Below, piece by piece: positions 1 to 10,327 of a DNA stretch of 64,000 nucleotides (positions within the stretch are counted from its first letter, which is position 1; each line of letters opens with the position of its first letter). The stretch is taken from the NCBI RefSeq assembly GCF_949628265.1, contig NC_088788.1, forward strand, positions 558,001 to 622,000, given 5' to 3'. The translations under genes were made by a program, and so were the position numbers. This DNA comes from Cloeon dipterum. Its lineage: Eukaryota > Arthropoda > Insecta > Ephemeroptera > Baetidae. The notes below the pieces were generated by a model that was not told the origin of the DNA, did not search any database, and worked only from the letters and a program-made list of their open reading frames with translations.

Positions 1-755
1 ATACAAAGCGCAGTGTCAAGGGGGAATATTATATAGCATATCTTTCACAATCTGCAAGACACGACCTGTCAAGAGGCAATCGCTATATTATCTTCTGCTT
101 TTCCGCTTCTGATATAATATTCCATTTAAAATAAATTAATTGGTATTTTTTTATCGTTTTGCAGAAAAGTTGAAGTGTGAAAGAAAGACAAGCCTTTATC
201 AGAGTATCAAAATAGCTTTTAGAAAATGATAATCAAAATGGAAAAAATACGCGCTGATCTGTGAGTTGCTCGAATTAACAGATACAGATATTTAGATGAA
301 CCTGATTTAATTTAACATATCTGACTCCGAATTAGTATGTTTCCGCTGACATGGTCCGCACAGAATCAACGCTTGAATTTCTAATTCCTCTTTTAAAAAA
401 AACTCCTCCATGTGAAAAACTGATTTGATTTTAATTTTGACACCTGTTTAGTTCATTTTCTCTTCGAAAATATAGAGCGATGACCTCATTATTCAGCAGC
501 GGCCTCTTTTCTACTATCTCCCCTTTTGTCACTGCAGCGCGCAGCCAGGAAGTAAACGCGGCGCACTGCTCGCCCAGTTCGAGTGAATCGCTTTGTTCGC
601 GGCCCGAAACTTGCGTGGCTGCACCCAAAGAGTGAAAAAGAATTACGTACCTATCACTTGTGAAGCCCAAACTGCTCTTCGGAACAGCAGCGTGGCATGA
701 CCCCTCGACAAAATCTAACATGGAGAAGATGATCAGGGCACTACACTTTACTCAC
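1..755. other. gene-free stretch at window edge
   Basis: AT-rich up to about 430, then more balanced. A 96-codon minus-strand frame occupies 431-721, but it shows no recognisable motif. It lies just downstream (minus strand) of the coding-like segment at 756-1084 and could hold further exons of it. I could not fix any exon boundary here. Confidence 0.3.
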
Positions 756-1084
756 GGCAAAATCTCCTCTCTGTGCCTCCGCAGCTCGCCTATCTATAAC
801 GGATCTCCTGTTCTTCAAGATGTGCCTGACAGGGATGTCGAACTGAGACGCGATGGCACGAATCACCTTGGGCCGCGCGTGTACCACGGAGACAATCTGC
901 TGTACCCTCGGCTTCAGCGTCAGCGTCGGTAAAGAGTAGAACGATATGCCACCCGCACTAAAGGCCTGCTCTGCGGCACAGTTTCCTTCACTCCGTAAGG
1001 CGTATGTGTCATCAAGATTTTCATGTGTGATTATTGTGATGTCTTTTCTGATAACTACTCTGGGCTCACTTCGGCTTTTTCCTC
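756..1084 (-). CDS. unrecognised coding-like exon
   Basis: On the minus strand this segment is open for 109 codons. An AG acceptor (ending in AACCAG) lies just above 1084 and a GTGAGT donor just below 756. If the donor is not used, the frame stops at a TAG at 741-743. The peptide includes ENLDDTYALRSEGNCAAEQ and a basic stretch near its end (ILKNRRSVIDRR). It has no ATG near the start, so it would be an internal or last exon. I do not recognise the family. A 69-base block inside it (939-1007) is repeated at 7085-7153 with frame-preserving changes, which supports coding origin. The opposite strand of that block is also open and equally conserved, so the strand is not certain. It could be a host exon or an old transposon gene. 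Confidence 0.35.
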
Positions 1085-2160
1085 CTGGTTAGATTATTAG
1101 CAATTTAATTGTTTTCCAGAAGTGTCGCCTTTCTCACATGCTTTTTCCTATATTTTTAAATTGACATGAATGCATACTGACTAAATGTATAAGAGTAAAC
1201 AAACGTACATCTCCGGTGCTATAGGAAATAGACAAAAATTTAACCTGACTTATTTTCTAAGGAGGGATGTAACAAATAAAACGAGCTAGGTTTATTGCTA
1301 AGAGGAAGACTGTAATTTATTGTCGGAAAAATTTAAATGAAAAGAAATCAGCTACGTTAATTTGTGCAGGAAAACACCAATTTAAAATTGGTGAGAAAAA
1401 CCTGCAAAAGAAAAGAGACTCTACGTTAATTGGGGTAGGAAAACACCAGTTTAAGTCGGTGTAAAAAAACCTCCCAAAGAAAATTGGCTTTAATATGAAT
1501 TTACTTTAAAATTTTTCATTTAATTATTGCAAATTCCAAATTTTAAAAAATGCGGGAAATGCAGGCAACCTTCAAAAGAGGAGCTCTCGTCTACAGACCA
1601 CCGCTCACTCTTTACATCGACGTAGTAAAACCAATCACAGAACAATTTTATTAGTAATATAAACATAGAGTAAATATAATATATACATTTCTAATATCAT
1701 TTAAAAATATTTCAGTCTGATACAAACTCATCACGATTAGACAGTCTATTTTGTGTCACAGAAATTATCAGTCTCAATAGCAGATCATATTATTTACAAG
1801 ACAATTAAGTCAGGAACACATTATGTACATACAAGTACAAGCCTTTCCTCACTATAGTGCATATAAAAATATTGCGAGATCTGAGTAATTAGAGATCCAC
1901 AGATAATTCACAAAATATCGAGTTTTAACTCGTTCTCAGGTACGTCACTGAATTAAAATTTACGAATGGAAAAAACGGAACGAAAATTTTCTGCTTGCTT
2001 GAGAGAATTGATATGTAAAATCCTAGAAAATTATTGTTGGGAATGCATGAACTCATAATTTATAGGATTGAGTGAAAGCCAAAATTAGCTAAAGTGGCGC
2101 TTTAAATTTTTGTGAAAAGTGGCTGCAGAGTTTGCATGCTTTCAAATGGTGAGAACTGTT
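1085..2160. other. AT-rich gene-free stretch
   Basis: No exon with splice signals was seen on either strand. The only structure noticed is the pair of tandem hairpin units at 1341-1481, listed separately. Confidence 0.4.
1341..1481. repeat. two tandem 69-base units, each a nested hairpin
   Basis: Two units start with the shared word CTACGTTAATT at 1352 and 1421, a period of 69 bases. In unit 1 an outer stem TGCAGG/CCTGCA encloses an inner stem CACCAATTT/AAATTGGTG. In unit 2 the inner stem is ACACC/GGTGT, inside AGG/CCT. The inner stems differ in sequence but still pair. This could be a small structured RNA or simply a duplicated hairpin fragment of a mobile element. Confidence 0.5.
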
Positions 2161-2305
2161 TCCTTACTTGAAACCTGATTTTACTTCGCAACAAAGAGTT
2201 TTCCTAAAAGGTTTCACACGCTGTTGGACAGATCTCGACGAGACAAATCGAAATCTGCCATGAAAATGTGGTCAAACGATAGAAATTTGGGAGAAAATTG
2301 GACAA
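2161..2305 (+). repeat. dispersed repeat B, copy 1 (coding-like fragment)
   Basis: This 145-base block matches 26891-27030 on the same strand and 2930-3066 on the opposite strand. All three carry a variant of TTTCCTAAAAGGTTTCACAC followed by GCTGTTGGACAGATCTCGACG. The frame reads FPKRFHTLLDRSRRDKSKS; here it is interrupted by a stop just upstream. It is probably a decayed piece of a multicopy coding sequence. Confidence 0.6.
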
Positions 2306-2489
2306 TTTTGAAACTGTACTGTATAGCAACGTCCTCTTAGATTACTGCAAAATTTATAACTTCTAATTGCATCTAAAAACTCGAATATTTTCAATTGTCA
2401 CCCATTATCTATCCAATCTTAGGCATTGCCAGCAATGCCTAAGCAATGGGAGATATTCTATGGAATATGACAAGTAAAAATTGTTTCAA

Positions 2490-2770
2490 TCAATATTTTT
2501 GTTGCTCGTTTTATCCCTATCCGAGGAGAGGGAAGGGCACATACTGTGCTTGCACGAAATGCTGAAATCCTGGTTGCTACAACACCGTGAACGGATTATC
2601 ATGAGCGTACCAGGCTGCACAGGGACCCAGCCCACTCAAGGGCCACTTGCCTCCGCACCGAGAGGACTTGATTGAAACTTTGAAACGCTACATATTCGAC
2701 GCGTGATGCAAAATCACGCATGCTGTAAAGGTGCAAACCAGCAAGTAGCGATTTGGCCTAGAGCTGTGCA
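2490..2770 (+). repeat. dispersed repeat A, copy 1
   Basis: The segment shares long collinear similarity with 53260-53660 (same strand) and 31320-31735 (opposite strand). Shared landmarks are a 'TTTTATCCCTATCCGAGG'-like start, a run reading CAGGGACCCAGCCCACT, a TCCGCACCGAG block and AAAGGTGCAAACCAGC. No terminal repeats or target-site duplication could be fixed. Confidence 0.6.
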
Positions 2771-2929
2771 GACGGTCGCCCGTTCAGCCACTGACTGCAC
2801 TCAATGTTGCTTGGTTACTGGTGTATCCAACATGATACACCCTAGACCCTTATTGGATAAAATAAACAAGTTTCTCTACAATTTGCAATAAAAAAGGACC
2901 TTGCAACAATAAGAATAAAATGTTCCAAT

Positions 2930-3066
2930 TTCATTTAAATTTCCATCGCTTACTCCACGCATTTTGTTGGTGGATTTCGATTTCTCGCGTTGAGATCTGT
3001 CCAACAGCGTGTGAAAACTTTTAGGGAAACTCTTTGTTGGGAAATAAAATTGGATTTCCAATAAGG
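2930..3066 (-). repeat. dispersed repeat B, copy 2 (open over 84 codons)
   Basis: Reverse-complement partner of 2161-2305, about 0.7 kb away, giving an inverted pair. On the minus strand the frame stays open from 3130 to 2876 and reads FPKSFHTLLDRSQREKSKS in the conserved part. This copy lacks the stops seen in the other two. No family was recognised. Confidence 0.55.
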
Positions 3067-3347
3067 AGAAACTCCTCACCATTTGCTTCCCCCTTTCTAA
3101 AAAAAATGTACACTGCTCTACTTTATTCAATTGTGGCTTTTAACTGAATCCTAAGGAACAAATCCATATGCTTTCCCGTTTGAACTGCTCAGCAAGTACG
3201 TGAGATCACAGGGAAAAACCAGACCAGCTATATACACTTACAGTCTGCAAATATGTACACAAATCACAGCACTTCCTGTTCACTGAAGTTCTTAAGTCCT
3301 AGTTCACCTGATGCGTTGGCTAAATCCGAAATGATCCGAGACATTCT

Positions 3348-6300
3348 TCATACCTGTGAAAAATGCATAAAAAGATACATGAGCTTATATAATCTAAAGT
3401 CAATTAATGAATCATACCTTATTCGATGTTGTCCTAAGAAGCTTTTAATTGCAGGCTGAAGTTTTGGAATACCATCCTTGCTGTGTAAGCCACGCCCAGT
3501 CACGATAGTAACGTTTGGATGACAATCGAGGGGAAGTGGTGAAATGAGCTGGAGATAAAGTGTCATAACCTGCAAGAAATAAAACATTGAGCATACAAAT
3601 ATTTTATTATAGTTCGATATTAATTAATTTTAATAAATTCATATAAAAAAAACTTACAGTTTTTGCCTCCATAACTGTCAAGTAATGGAGATCGATGAAA
3701 GTGCATGTAGTTCTTCGCAGGATCAGATGGTACAATTCATTCATCTTAGAATCTGTTGCCGACACTCTATTCTCCAAGGGCTCTGCACACATTTTGCTCC
3801 CTTCGATGTTTCCCTCGATGAACAATGAGATGCGCGCTGTCACTTCCACTCTAAGAGCCTGTTGCATCTCACTTCTGATCTTTGACGCTTCCGCTGCTAC
3901 ATCCGATGGCTCCATGTCGATCTGCTGACTTTGTTCGCCTGCCTGAAATCACAAAAATTAATTAGTTTATACAGAGGTACAATGTTTTCAAATAAAACTT
4001 ACCTTAAGGTAATGTTCGATTTGTCTTTTCAACAACTTCTCTATTCGTTGCTGATGGGATTTATTGCTACAGTCGTCGTGCATCTCAGCCACTAAAAACG
4101 CTGTCAACTCTGGATCATTTCTCTCCATTTCAAGAAATACATCCCTGGCCACATGATGGAGGGATGTCATTTCTCCAATGGAGGAAATATTGAGAGATCT
4201 GTTAAGCGGTGAACTCTGCAAAATATTAACTATTAGTAATGTTTGGCTATTTGAGTGGGAATTAAAGCACATGAAGTTGATCAAAAATATTAACATCATC
4301 AACATTACCACCGAAAACCGATACTTCTTTCGCTATCTCAGAAATCCCAGAAAATCGAATTGTGTGAATTAAATGTTTTTATGCAAAGTATGTGCGAAAA
4401 ATATACGAAACGAACGAAAAAAACTCGCAAAAGGTCACATTAACCTCCGACCTGCGAATTTTTTTTGTAAAATGAAGAGTTGTTCAGGATTGAAATCTAG
4501 GTTGGGTGGTTAAAATTTCAATGCAGTCAAATTTTCATTACAAAATTCGAATGAGCAGTTATTTGCGAGATTGGAGGTCGATTGGACGCGATTTTTCAGC
4601 GTTGAAATTTTTTTGTTGGCAGTCATATTTACTTAAAGTACTTGTTAATAGATGGTGAAATTCCAAATTTGAAGCTCGGGAATGGGGGCGTTCCCTATTT
4701 TTTCGGTATCTCAAAAATACCCAAAAAACGAATTGTGTTAATGAATTCTAAACTGCAACTATTGACTGCGTTGAGGTATCACCTTGAAACTTTTACTTCC
4801 CAACCTAGTTTTTGATCCTGAACAACTTTTTCATTTACAAAAAATTCGCAGGTCGAAGGTCCAGGTCACCTTTTGCGACCTTTTTTAGAAAATTCAAAAT
4901 TAAGGGATGATAGCCCCCTACGATTTTTTTGGAGTTCAGGGCTGAAATGTAGCCCGTAAAATTCTGCACAAGGAAACCAAGTTTCATAGGTGCAATCGCG
5001 ATGCTTTTGCTGCAATTCGAATTTGAAGTTTGAAAACCTGCTCGAGGCCGCTTGATCGCGCATGCACTTTGAGCGGCGAGTTCGCCTCTCGTTCGTAAAG
5101 TTAATGTTTTTCGCATTTCACTTGCTTAGAAACACCAAGAGGGCCTAGGGTAGACCAAGGAAGGTCGAAATCAACCTTCAGGGTCTGTCCCTGACGTGAC
5201 CCTGAGATACAAAATTTCGAAAATTTCCAATTTCATCGAATTTGGTGTCTTTTTATAGGTTTTCACCACCGCACAGCTCAAATATACAGCCAAAACTGCC
5301 GAATGAAAATCCTGAAACCAGTGCTTGAAATAAATAAGCACCGGTTTCAGGATTTTCATTCGGCAGTTTTGGCTGTATATTTGAGCTGTGCGGTGGTGAA
5401 AACCTATAAAAAGACACCAAATTCGATGAAATTGGAAATTTTCGATGTTTCGGATCTCAGGGTCACGTCAGGTACAGACCCTGAAGGTCGATTTCAACCT
5501 TCCTTGGCCTACCCTAGGCCCTCTTGGTGTTTCTAAGCAAGTGAAATGCGAAAAAAATCAACTTGAAGAACTAGAGGCGAACTCGCCGCTCTGAGTGCAT
5601 GCACGGTCAAGCGGCCTCGAGCAGGTTTTCAAACTTCAAATTCGAATTGCAGCAAAAGTATCGCGATTGCACCTATGAAACTCGGTGTGCTTGTGCAGAA
5701 TTTCACGGGCTACATTTCAGCCCTGAACCCCAAAAAATCGTAGGGGGCTATCATCCCTTAATTTTGAATTTTCAAAAAAAGGTCGCAAAAGGTGACCTGG
5801 ACCTTCGACCTGCGAATTTTTTGTAAATAAAAAAGTTGTTCAGGTTCAAAAACTAGGTTGGGCAGTGAAAATTTCAAGGTGATACCTCAACGCAGTCAAT
5901 AGTTGCAGTTTAGAATTCATTTACAGAATTCGTTTTTTGGGTATTTTTGAGATGGCGAAAAAATAGGGAACGCCCCCATTCCCGAGCTTCAAATTGGAAT
6001 TTCACCATCTATTAACAAGTACTTTAAGCAAATATAACTGCCACCTAAAAATTTCTACGCTGAAAAATCGCGTCCAATCGACCTCCAATCTCGCAAATAA
6101 CTGCTTGTATGCATTTTTTGGTACCAAAAAAGAACTCCAAACTCATAAATCATTTTTGTAACCCATTACTCATTTTCAATTAAAAAAAACCTGTATGATG
6201 AGACAAAAAACACGTTGAGGAACTTCCACTGATGTGTCTTCTCTTCACATCCGTGATGCAGAGTTCAATTCGCCATTCTTTTCTGTCTCTATCTAAACAT

Positions 6301-6558
6301 GATCTAGAGATTTATTAAAAACAAAAGAAATCAAGGGGATATTGTCGATTCAAGGTGGAGTAATTGAAAGCTAATACAGTAAATGAAGAGCAAATTATTA
6401 ATATTCCTTTGTGAGAAATATTTCGAGTATAAAACAGACATATATAATACTTACAGCTTTACTCTGTGTTCCATTTTTACCAAACAGAAGATTGGTCAAT
6501 TCCGCACTTGCTGTGAACTTCTTCTTCTTTCTCTTCTTGATGCTCGCCGTTGTGGCAT
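3348..6558 (-). CDS. Smr-domain protein, copy 1 (3' four exons)
   Basis: Exons on the minus strand: 6558-6455 (starts phase 2), 4215-4003, 3942-3658 and 3569-3348 with a TGA stop. Every junction is GT-AG and keeps frame, giving about 273 residues without a start codon; the first exon is not identified. Exon 1 carries a basic, nuclear-localisation-like run (KKRKKKK). The Smr domain spans the last two exons: FIDLHYLTVMEAKTV, then VTIVTGRGLHSKDGIPKLQP. The DxH and TGRGxHS motifs of Smr domains are present. The glycine that usually follows DLH is replaced by tyrosine. Smr domains occur in MutS2 and in the eukaryotic N4BP2/Cue2/NONU-1 proteins, where they act as endonucleases or bind nucleic acid. 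No CUE domain is visible, so the exact role is inferred only as nucleic-acid binding or cleavage. A close paralogue lies at 51821-55262. Confidence 0.82.
4435..4453 (+). promoter_or_regulatory. degenerate triple TGACCT-like module
   Basis: TCACAT, TAACCT, one spacer base, then CGACCT, followed by GCGAATTTTT. The spacing (6-6-1-6) matches the better modules at 5793, 28693 and 44864, but only the last half-site is close to consensus. It is probably a decayed member of the same repeat. Confidence 0.3.
4850..4868 (-). promoter_or_regulatory. triple AGGTCA-like half-site module, left palindrome arm
   Basis: AGGTCG, one base, AGGTCC, then AGGTCA on the plus strand. It is the mirror of the module at 5793-5811 in the right arm of the palindrome and has the same 6-1-6-6 spacing read backwards. 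It resembles nuclear-receptor half-sites; function is unproven. Confidence 0.35.
5793..5811 (+). promoter_or_regulatory. triple TGACCT-like half-site module, right palindrome arm
   Basis: TGACCT directly followed by GGACCT, one spacer base, then CGACCT, followed by GCGAATTTTTTG. It shares its architecture with 28693-28711 and 44864-44882, which lie in different repeat copies. Confidence 0.35.
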
Positions 6559-6610
6559 CTATTGAAAACAGCAAAAACAATCACGATTTTAATTTCCTGC
6601 TTTTTGTTTG

Positions 6611-9600
6611 AACTGAGTGAGAGTTTTAATGCTCGGCCGCGCTCAATTAATAGCCCCTTGACTAGGCCGAGGTAGGCAACTCGCCGGTCATACGCGCACA
6701 GCGGAACAGCATGGGCCGAAATGCATTCACTGTTGTGTCATCCGTGCTCGCTCGGCGCTCACGTTGCGCATTAAATCCAAAACGCGGCACGGAATTTTCA
6801 TCTGGCCGCATCTTGCAAACCGAGGCTCGTGCCTTAATTGTTTTGAATTATAGCGTTGCGAAGTTCAAATTATCCGTGCGCCGCGTCACGGAAGCGGTTT
6901 AATTTATTTGGCAAGTGGGCGTGCTCTGTGTGTGTGTCGATTTGCATAAGAAAGCAAATAAACCGCACCAAGCACCGGCGAAAAGCTCCTAAACTGAATT
7001 TAAATTTAAAATTGCGGCAAGAGCCACCATCGCGCACTGAACTCGGCCAGTGCGTGCGTTTGATTTTCGAGTCGTCGCTTTTTGGAATGCTGCACCACCT
7101 GCATTGACAGACTGTTCGGCGGCACAGTTTCCTTCAAAGTGGAAGGCGTATGTGAGTGCGTGTTTCTAGACTGCAGCTAAAATATCGGAGGCACGCAAAT
7201 AAAAGATCAATCGCAGGTGGGCATCGGAATGGCATAAATCACAAGAGTGTGTGTCACTGCCCGGCGGCAGATTTGCATGAAACATGCGCCGAGAGCGAAG
7301 CACATGGGCTCGATCGGCGATGGTGGTTTTAATTGCGAGCCCATTTGAAATTAGCGCGCGGCTGCTCGTTAGGCGGGCGGACGGGCGGAGTGCGTCGCTG
7401 ATTGGAAACTTTTCTTTTGTCTTTCCCGGTGGCGAGGCGCGGCGCGGCGGAGGAAAAATTGTCGGTCCAATTATCGTCATTGATGGCGCGCAAATTAGCC
7501 TTTTCTGCAGTCACAAACACGGCGGGCCAGCATAATTTATTCAGCCGGCGTGACAACAGACACAAACACGGCATTTTTCCATCCCGCCGGTGCATTTTCC
7601 GCCGACGGCGCCAACTGATAGTAATAAACGCGCTTAAAAGGTGTAAACATCGCAGATAGCCGGCTGCGGCTATGTGTGTTTGTGTGTGTCGTCAGTGTCG
7701 TGTGCAGAGATGTGCAAGTGGAAGTGGAAGAAGTCGTGGGTGCGTTGCCTGCTTTTTTAAACATAAGGCGCATTATGAATAGTGAATGAGGGAGACGGGA
7801 GGGAAGATTGGCAGGAGCGGGATGACAAGCGCGGGAGGGGGAGGGGCAGCTAGCCGGCCGGCCGACATATTTTCGCCAACAGACACGGCAGCACTAAGTG
7901 CATAGTGCATTGCAGTGCATGTACATACAAATTTATTTAGGAACCGACGCTCGCTCGGAATTAGTTGAATCATTATGTCCCATTTCGTGATCTTTTGGGC
8001 AAATTCAACGCGCAGGAGCTTACTACGCTTACGGCGACAAAGAATTGACGTCGTTGTTGCTGCCTTCAGCCTGCTTCAGCCTTGCCGCTGAACCAGAGAA
8101 GAATTTGGACCATTTGGACAGCTAAATAAGGTAGGCAAACATTTCATTTTTTATGCAGTCTTTCTGTAAGGGTCATGCATCGTGCCCATTCGTTTTTTTA
8201 TCGACATTCTGCGGATTTCGCTGATGTTTCGGCAAAGAAATTTCGTTAATGTATGCAATTTGTGGCTAGACATGCATTAATTGCATTACGTACATACATA
8301 TCTTCATGCTATCTATGTATGCACAAGCTACAATCTATCATTTCCCCCGCCAAAACAGTAAATTTTCCGCAAGTTTCCCGATGTATCATATGTACATACA
8401 TGTGAAATTATTAAATTACGATGCAAATGATTTATGTAATTGCAAATGATATCTCGCAAATCGAAGAAAGCAGCAAGAATTCTTTGCTCGCAGAATCCTC
8501 AACGCTGATTGGCTGCACGCAAGGCGCAAATTTAATGTCAACAGCTCACGCGATTTCTTTTGCAGCAGCCAATCAATCTGAATGAAGTGATTATTTCTGT
8601 TTTAAAAAAGCGTTCGTTTTTCCAGCTATTTTTTCCGTAAAACAAACAAATAGTGGTGCATTTTTGCGAATTGCAAAATTGGTGAAGCCCAATTAAAATG
8701 GTGGCTGCATTTTTGCCTAAAAAAATTTGCCCGGAACGTCAAATAAAATTTATCCGGGAAGGAAATTGTCCAATTGAATAACAAAAACCGTCTTTGGATT
8801 AATTCCTTTCGGCTAATTTCCATTTTACGCGGTCCAAATGGAATGAAACGCTTTCGCAGTCCGGGAAATGACTTGGCAACCTGGATTCCTTTATTGTTTG
8901 CGTTGACGAGCGACCATTTTTACAAAGCGAATGTGTTTGTCTGCCACATTAACAACGATCAAATAACGTTTTCGTAACAAGCACAAAAGTTTTAATAGTC
9001 GCCTCGTTATTTTGCACAGGGAAAATACAGTTATTTCATTTACAAGCGACGCTTTACTTTTATTTTCTCCTTTGCAGACGAGCAAGCAGGAAAATATTCA
9101 TTTCTACAATCGATTTTCCCGGGTACAAGGAAACACAATTTCTCTTAGAAATTGTTTCCGGCGCTTAATTAGATTGCTTCCGTGAATTTGCCTCCATTGC
9201 CAGTCTGAATTTTCTCTTTTTCAAATTTTATAGAAGTTGTGCGGCCGAGCTCGGCGTATTTGCGCAACCGCTCAGCTAGATGCCCGTTTCCAGAGCAATA
9301 AATCGGTGTGTAGCAAAGCCTTACGCTGACGCATTCAATTCGTTTCGATTTCCATCTCAAATCCGTCAAATTCGAGTCCGCGTAATGGGCCAACTTTTGT
9401 CTTCGCCAGGCCGAATTTCTGGGAAGGCCGGTTTTGTGGTCGCATTCGCCAACTCGAACACACATATTATACACAGTGTGTGCCTGACCAAAAAGAAGTA
9501 AAAGGAGACGGTTTATACACGGAGAACTTGCGTTCAAGTTTCCTATGCGAGTCGGCCGAGCGATTAGTTTGTGCTGATTATTTTCTCAGTTGGCCACGCT

Positions 9601-10234
9601 CGCGGCGGCCGCCGGGGAAAAGCGGAACGAGCGAAATTGTCGACGTTGCGCGCCCTTTACCTTTAATCGTCTCACAATCAGCCGAGTGGTTTGTGTTTTT
9701 CTGTACTCACCGTTTGCTGAATCGCGGCAATTCTTCAAAGGGGCCACCGTGCCAGCAGCAGACTCGTCACCTGCGAACAGAGACGAATAAAATCAAATCA
9801 CGCTTTCCGACGGGATGGAAATTATTTTTAGTAAAAATTGTTTCGTTTTGAATTGAAGCAAATTATGAGGAGGTAACAACCCGAAATGATATTATTTCAT
9901 CCGTTTAAAATCGAAGAAATTCCGTTAAAGTGTAGCAATTTTAAACAAAAAAACAATAAAATTTGGGTGTTGAGCGATGAGCAATTTTAAAGGCGCGACC
10001 AGGACGAGTAGTAAAAAGTCTCCACCGACGTATTTCTAAAGGTGAGCGCTCTTGAGAGGTTCACAATTTACATAACAATTACCAGTAAATTTTACTGCCA
10101 AAAAATGGCTAATTTTAAAAGTAGAAATTTGAAATATAACGAACCTGCTAAGGGGTCGAGGTTAAGAGCTAACAGGGACAGGGACGGGATTAATTTTTCT
10201 GGGACTGGACAGGGACGGGACCAAAAACCCGTTC
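6611..10234. other. gene-free stretch with CpG-rich islands
   Basis: 6.65-7.9 kb is CG-rich with GCGCGC and GGCCGGCCGG words; 7.95-10.2 kb is more AT-rich. Open frames here (the longest 123 codons, at 9480-9851) lack domain motifs and splice context. The first exon of the Smr gene could lie here but was not found. The 69-base block at 7085-7153 is listed separately. Confidence 0.4.
7085..7153 (-). other. 69-base coding-like block related to 939-1007
   Basis: Read on the minus strand this gives TYAFHFEGNCAAEQSVNAGG, against TYALRSEGNCAAEQAFSAGG at 939-1007: 15 of 23 residues identical, no gaps, with four synonymous codon changes. The plus-strand frame (PPAL..CSAAQFPS..KAYVS) is just as well conserved, so the coding strand is unresolved. 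An AG lies just upstream on the minus strand (TCTAG before AAACACGCACTC). The block could be an exon remnant. Confidence 0.4.
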
Positions 10235-10327
10235 CCCTCTCTATCGCCGACTCGGGCAACTATACAGCTGCGTGCCCTCCAACCTCCAACGCCCGCCCGG
10301 CCAGCATCAACGTCCACGTGCTCGACG
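10235..10327 (+). pseudogene. Dpr-like Ig2 C-terminal exon fragment, damaged
   Basis: The frame reads ADSGNYT, then AACPPT, then SNARPASINVHVLDG, and ends at a good donor (ACG before GTAATG). Dpr-family second Ig domains end with a block of the form DSGNY-[ST]-C-x-P-S-N-A-x-P followed by a VHVLNG-like strand, so the origin is clear. Two small duplications disturb the middle: an extra TA within TATAC and a second copy of CTCCAAC. They add nine bases in total, so the downstream frame is restored but the conserved cysteine context is scrambled. Upstream, the sequence becomes GGGACAGGGACGGG-type low-complexity text with no convincing acceptor or rest of the Ig2 domain. I read it as a truncated exon copy. 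A real exon with assembly errors is the alternative. Confidence 0.55.

Larger units (their letters stand above)
4554..6106. repeat. 1.55 kb near-perfect palindrome (foldback element) in an intron
   Basis: Two arms of about 770 bases are reverse complements of each other, with almost no loop. The centre near 5330 reads GTGCTTGAAATAAATAAGCAC. Ends are AGCAGTTATTTGCGAG and its complement CTCGCAAATAACTGCT. It sits in the intron between the 6558-6455 and 4215-4003 exons of the Smr gene, so its transcript could fold into a long double-stranded hairpin. The paralogous intron near 54640 has the flanks joined without it, which marks it as an insertion. Short open frames inside (4835-5116 minus, 5599-5826 plus) mirror each other and look non-coding. 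The target-site duplication is unclear. Confidence 0.85.
3250..6610 (-). repeat. segmental duplication, copy 1 (Smr gene block)
   Basis: Exons and introns of this block align with 51770-55280 in the same orientation. Intron text flanking the 4554-6106 palindrome matches an uninterrupted site near 54600-54660, so the duplication includes non-coding sequence and is not a processed copy. The palindrome is present only here. A LINE tail at 54974-55137 is present only in the other copy. Confidence 0.75.

Noticed and set aside
756..1084. Loose resemblance of the peptide to a BMP/TGF-beta mature domain (IVQ..V., ILK..R, EGNC)
   Set aside because: All but one of the cysteines that define the fold are absent and spacing does not fit; treated as coincidence.
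1352..1481. Possible CRISPR-like repeat
   Set aside because: Only two adjoining units without spacers, in a eukaryotic context.
4835..5826. Similar open frames on opposite strands (LILNF.KKVAKGDLDLRPANFL)
   Set aside because: They are reflections of the two arms of the palindrome, not independent genes.
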